Positions 22,642 through 24,146 of a stretch of 24,146 bases of DNA are shown here, in pieces. Both the position numbers and the translations under genes were made by a program. The notes under the pieces were generated by a model. It was not told the origin of the DNA, searched no databases, and worked only from the letters and a program-made list of their open reading frames with translations. The stretch is taken from the NCBI GenBank assembly GCA_038237235.1, contig JBBRYW010000037.1, forward strand, positions 1-24,146, read 5' to 3'. The stretch's first letter is position 1; each line of letters opens with the position of its first letter. Origin of the DNA: JBBRYW01 sp038237235. Its GTDB lineage: Bacteria > Actinomycetota > Thermoleophilia > Gaiellales > Gaiellaceae.

Positions 22642-23667
22642 GTGGACGTAACGGTTCGCATCGTGACGCTCAGGCTTGCCGAGACGTTCATCATCTCCCG
22701 CGAGTCGCAGGACGAGGCGCGCGTCGTCCAGGTCGAGATCGAGCACGAAGGTGTCTCCGGCTACGGCGAGGCAGCGCCGATCGAGCGGTACGACGAATCG
22801 GCCGAGAGCGCGCTCTCGTTTCTCGAGGAGAGCGCTGGCCTGGTCGGAAACGACCCGTTCGCGCTGGAGGAAATCGGCGCTCGACTCGCCGAGCACGAGG
22901 GGGAGCAAGCCGGCAAGGCGGCCCTCGACGCGGCGCTGCACGACCTCTGCGGCAAGCTCGCCGGCTTGCCGGTTTGGCGCTTGCTGGGCCTGCCACGCCA
23001 CGGTCCGCCGACCTCGTGGACGATCTGGCTCGGCGACCCGGACGACATGGCGCGGCGAGCGGAGCGGGCGGCCGGCCGCTACCGCCGGCTGAAGCTGAAG
23101 CTGGGCGGCCGCGACGGCCTCGACGTCGAGCGCGTCCGCGCCGTGCGCCGCGTCACCGACGTGCCACTCCGGGTGGACGTGAACGAGTACTGGTCGCTGG
23201 ACGAGGCCCTGAACGCGCTGCCGCAGCTGGCCCAGCTCGGCGTCCAGTACTGCGAGCAGCCCCTGCCCGCGGGCGACCCGGACGGCCCGGAGCTCAAGCG
23301 GCGCTCATCGCTGCCGATCTACGTCGACGAGGACTGCCATACCCTCGCTGACGTGGCCGCCTGCGCAGACCGCGCGCACGGAATCAATATCAAGCTGGCC
23401 AAGTCGGGCGGTATTCGCGAGGCGATCCGCATGGCGCACGCCGCCCGCGCCCTCGGACTCGGCGTCATGGTCGGCTGCATGATCGAGTCGGGCCTCGGAA
23501 TCTCGGCGGCGTGCCAGCTCGCGAGCCTCTGCGACCACGTCGACCTCGACGGGAACCTCCTGCTGACGGAGGACCCGTGGCCGGGCGTGGACTTCGTCGA
23601 CGGCGTCCAGCTACCCTCGGAGGCACCGGGCCTTGGAGTCAGAGAAGCGGTACCTCGTCCTCGCTGA
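22642..23667 (+). CDS. Dipeptide epimerase-like enolase-superfamily enzyme
   Basis: This 341-residue protein belongs to the mandelate racemase/muconate lactonizing branch of the enolase superfamily. It has the N-terminal capping domain (1-120) and the barrel with K151-x-K153 (LKLKLGG), metal ligands Asp179 (VDVNEYW), Glu205 (EQPLP) and Asp229 (VDEDC), the second-side Lys pair K251/K254 (INIKLAKSGG), and a C-terminal Asp-x-Asp (301-303, DLDG). This pattern is that of L-Ala-D/L-Glu and related dipeptide epimerases, used in murein peptide recycling, but the exact substrate cannot be read from sequence. It starts at GTG 22642. The next gene starts inside its 3' end, so the pair is probably one operon. 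Confidence 0.85.
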   Translation: MDVTVRIVTLRLAETFIISRESQDEARVVQVEIEHEGVSGYGEAAPIERYDESAESALSFLEESAGLVGNDPFALEEIGARLAEHEGEQAGKAALDAALHDLCGKLAGLPVWRLLGLPRHGPPTSWTIWLGDPDDMARRAERAAGRYRRLKLKLGGRDGLDVERVRAVRRVTDVPLRVDVNEYWSLDEALNALPQLAQLGVQYCEQPLPAGDPDGPELKRRSSLPIYVDEDCHTLADVAACADRAHGINIKLAKSGGIREAIRMAHAARALGLGVMVGCMIESGLGISAACQLASLCDHVDLDGNLLLTEDPWPGVDFVDGVQLPSEAPGLGVREAVPRPR

Positions 23668-24146
23668 GGGCAAGTCGCAGGACCCCCACTACGGGAAGAC
23701 AGCGCGCGGGGTGATCCATTACGGAGCGGATCCCGTCGTCGCGATCCTCGACTCGGAGCATGCGGGGGAGACGTACCGCGAGATCCCCGTCGTCGGCTCG
23801 GTGAACGACGCGCTCTGCTTCAACCCGACGACGGCGCTCGTCGGCGTCGCCACACAGGGTGGGCGTTTCCCGCCTGCGTGGCGTGAGCTCTTGAAGAATT
23901 GCCTCGCCAAGGGGCTCGACCTCGAGAACGGGCTCCACGAGTTCCTGACGGATGACGACGAGCTCGTCGCTCTCGCCGCGCGCCACGGCGCCCGGCTCCG
24001 CGACTTGCGAAAGCCGCCTCCGGATCTCACCGTGCCCACGGGCGAGAACCTGCGCCTGCCCGCGCGCGTCGTGCTGACGGTCGGCTCGGACTGCGCGATC
24101 GGAAAGATGACGATCGCGCTCGAGCTCGACCGCGAGGCAAAGCGGC
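23633..24146 (+). CDS. DUF1611-family P-loop protein, 3' end beyond window
   Basis: The first 171 residues are present and the gene continues past the window edge. An N-terminal Rossmann-like domain (LVLAEGKSQDPHYGKTARGV, then VVAILDSEHAG) is followed by a P-loop domain beginning VVLTVGSDCAIGKMT near the window end, the pattern of DUF1611 proteins. These are often encoded beside dipeptide epimerases and are thought to act with them on small peptides or amino acids; the activity is not established. The start is TTG at 23633, chosen because GGAGG (23619-23623) sits 9 nt upstream and the coding pattern begins there. It overlaps the epimerase gene by 35 bp. Confidence 0.8.
   Translation, partial: MESEKRYLVLAEGKSQDPHYGKTARGVIHYGADPVVAILDSEHAGETYREIPVVGSVNDALCFNPTTALVGVATQGGRFPPAWRELLKNCLAKGLDLENGLHEFLTDDDELVALAARHGARLRDLRKPPPDLTVPTGENLRLPARVVLTVGSDCAIGKMTIALELDREAKR

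Noticed and set aside
22214..22651. Plus-strand open frames crossing 22471-22543 with motifs like NRTCDLALRR or AGIEPATSR
   Set aside because: These are translations of the tRNA-Arg gene in the antisense direction, a well-known annotation artefact.
1..24146. CRISPR array, rRNA, transposase or integrase
   Set aside because: I found no regularly spaced repeats of 25-40 bp and no matching gene products on either strand.

Overview
The window is GC-rich, gene-dense DNA that looks like a chromosome segment of an actinobacterium. Frequent GTG and TTG starts, chains of start/stop overlaps, and the DUF5947, DUF6084 and DUF6893 proteins around an actinobacterial-type hydrogenase all fit that. A soil lineage such as Thermoleophilia is my best guess, but this is inference because the window has no rRNA or ribosomal protein marker.

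Layout. Positions 1-489 hold no convincing gene. From 490 to 15624 every gene is on the minus strand. Read in the direction of transcription, from about 15655 down to 490, the order is hypC, a second HypC-like gene, hypD, hypE, hypA, hydrogenase small subunit, hydrogenase large subunit, a NifU/Rieske-like Fe-S protein, DUF5947, a 68-aa hydrophilic protein, DUF6084, a 337-aa protein of unknown function, a hydrogenase maturation protease, a 35-aa DUF6893 peptide, hypB, a tandem-SIS protein, a small membrane protein, an MFS transporter and a CorA transporter. Most junctions from hypC to the membrane protein are ATGA, GTGA, TAGTG or TGATG overlaps. One good sigma70-type promoter and an adjacent inverted repeat lie just upstream of hypC. 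hypF is transcribed divergently from there.

Function. The catalytic pair matches the group 1h (actinobacterial, formerly group 5) [NiFe]-hydrogenases that scavenge atmospheric H2 under aerobic starvation. The small subunit has Cys-Asp-Gly-Asp where standard enzymes have the first proximal-cluster Cys pair, and it has no Tat signal. The window carries a full HypABCDEF set and one endopeptidase, so the cluster looks self-sufficient for Fe(CN)2CO and Ni insertion, except that no hypX is present. Five or six accessory proteins in the middle of the operon have no known biochemical role and are the best candidates here for undescribed biology.

Right part. Positions 18033-22170 look like a decaying accessory region beside a tRNA-Arg(CCG) gene. 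It contains a VapBC-type toxin-antitoxin pair and a type IIG-like restriction-modification gene. Both loci carry small insertions explained by 1-, 4-, 8- and 13-bp slippage- or scar-like events: the antitoxin is frameshifted, the toxin has a locally scrambled segment, and the restriction gene is split just after its NPPY motif and seems to start at CTG. Beyond the tRNA, a dipeptide-epimerase-like enolase-superfamily gene overlaps a DUF1611 gene that runs off the end of the window.
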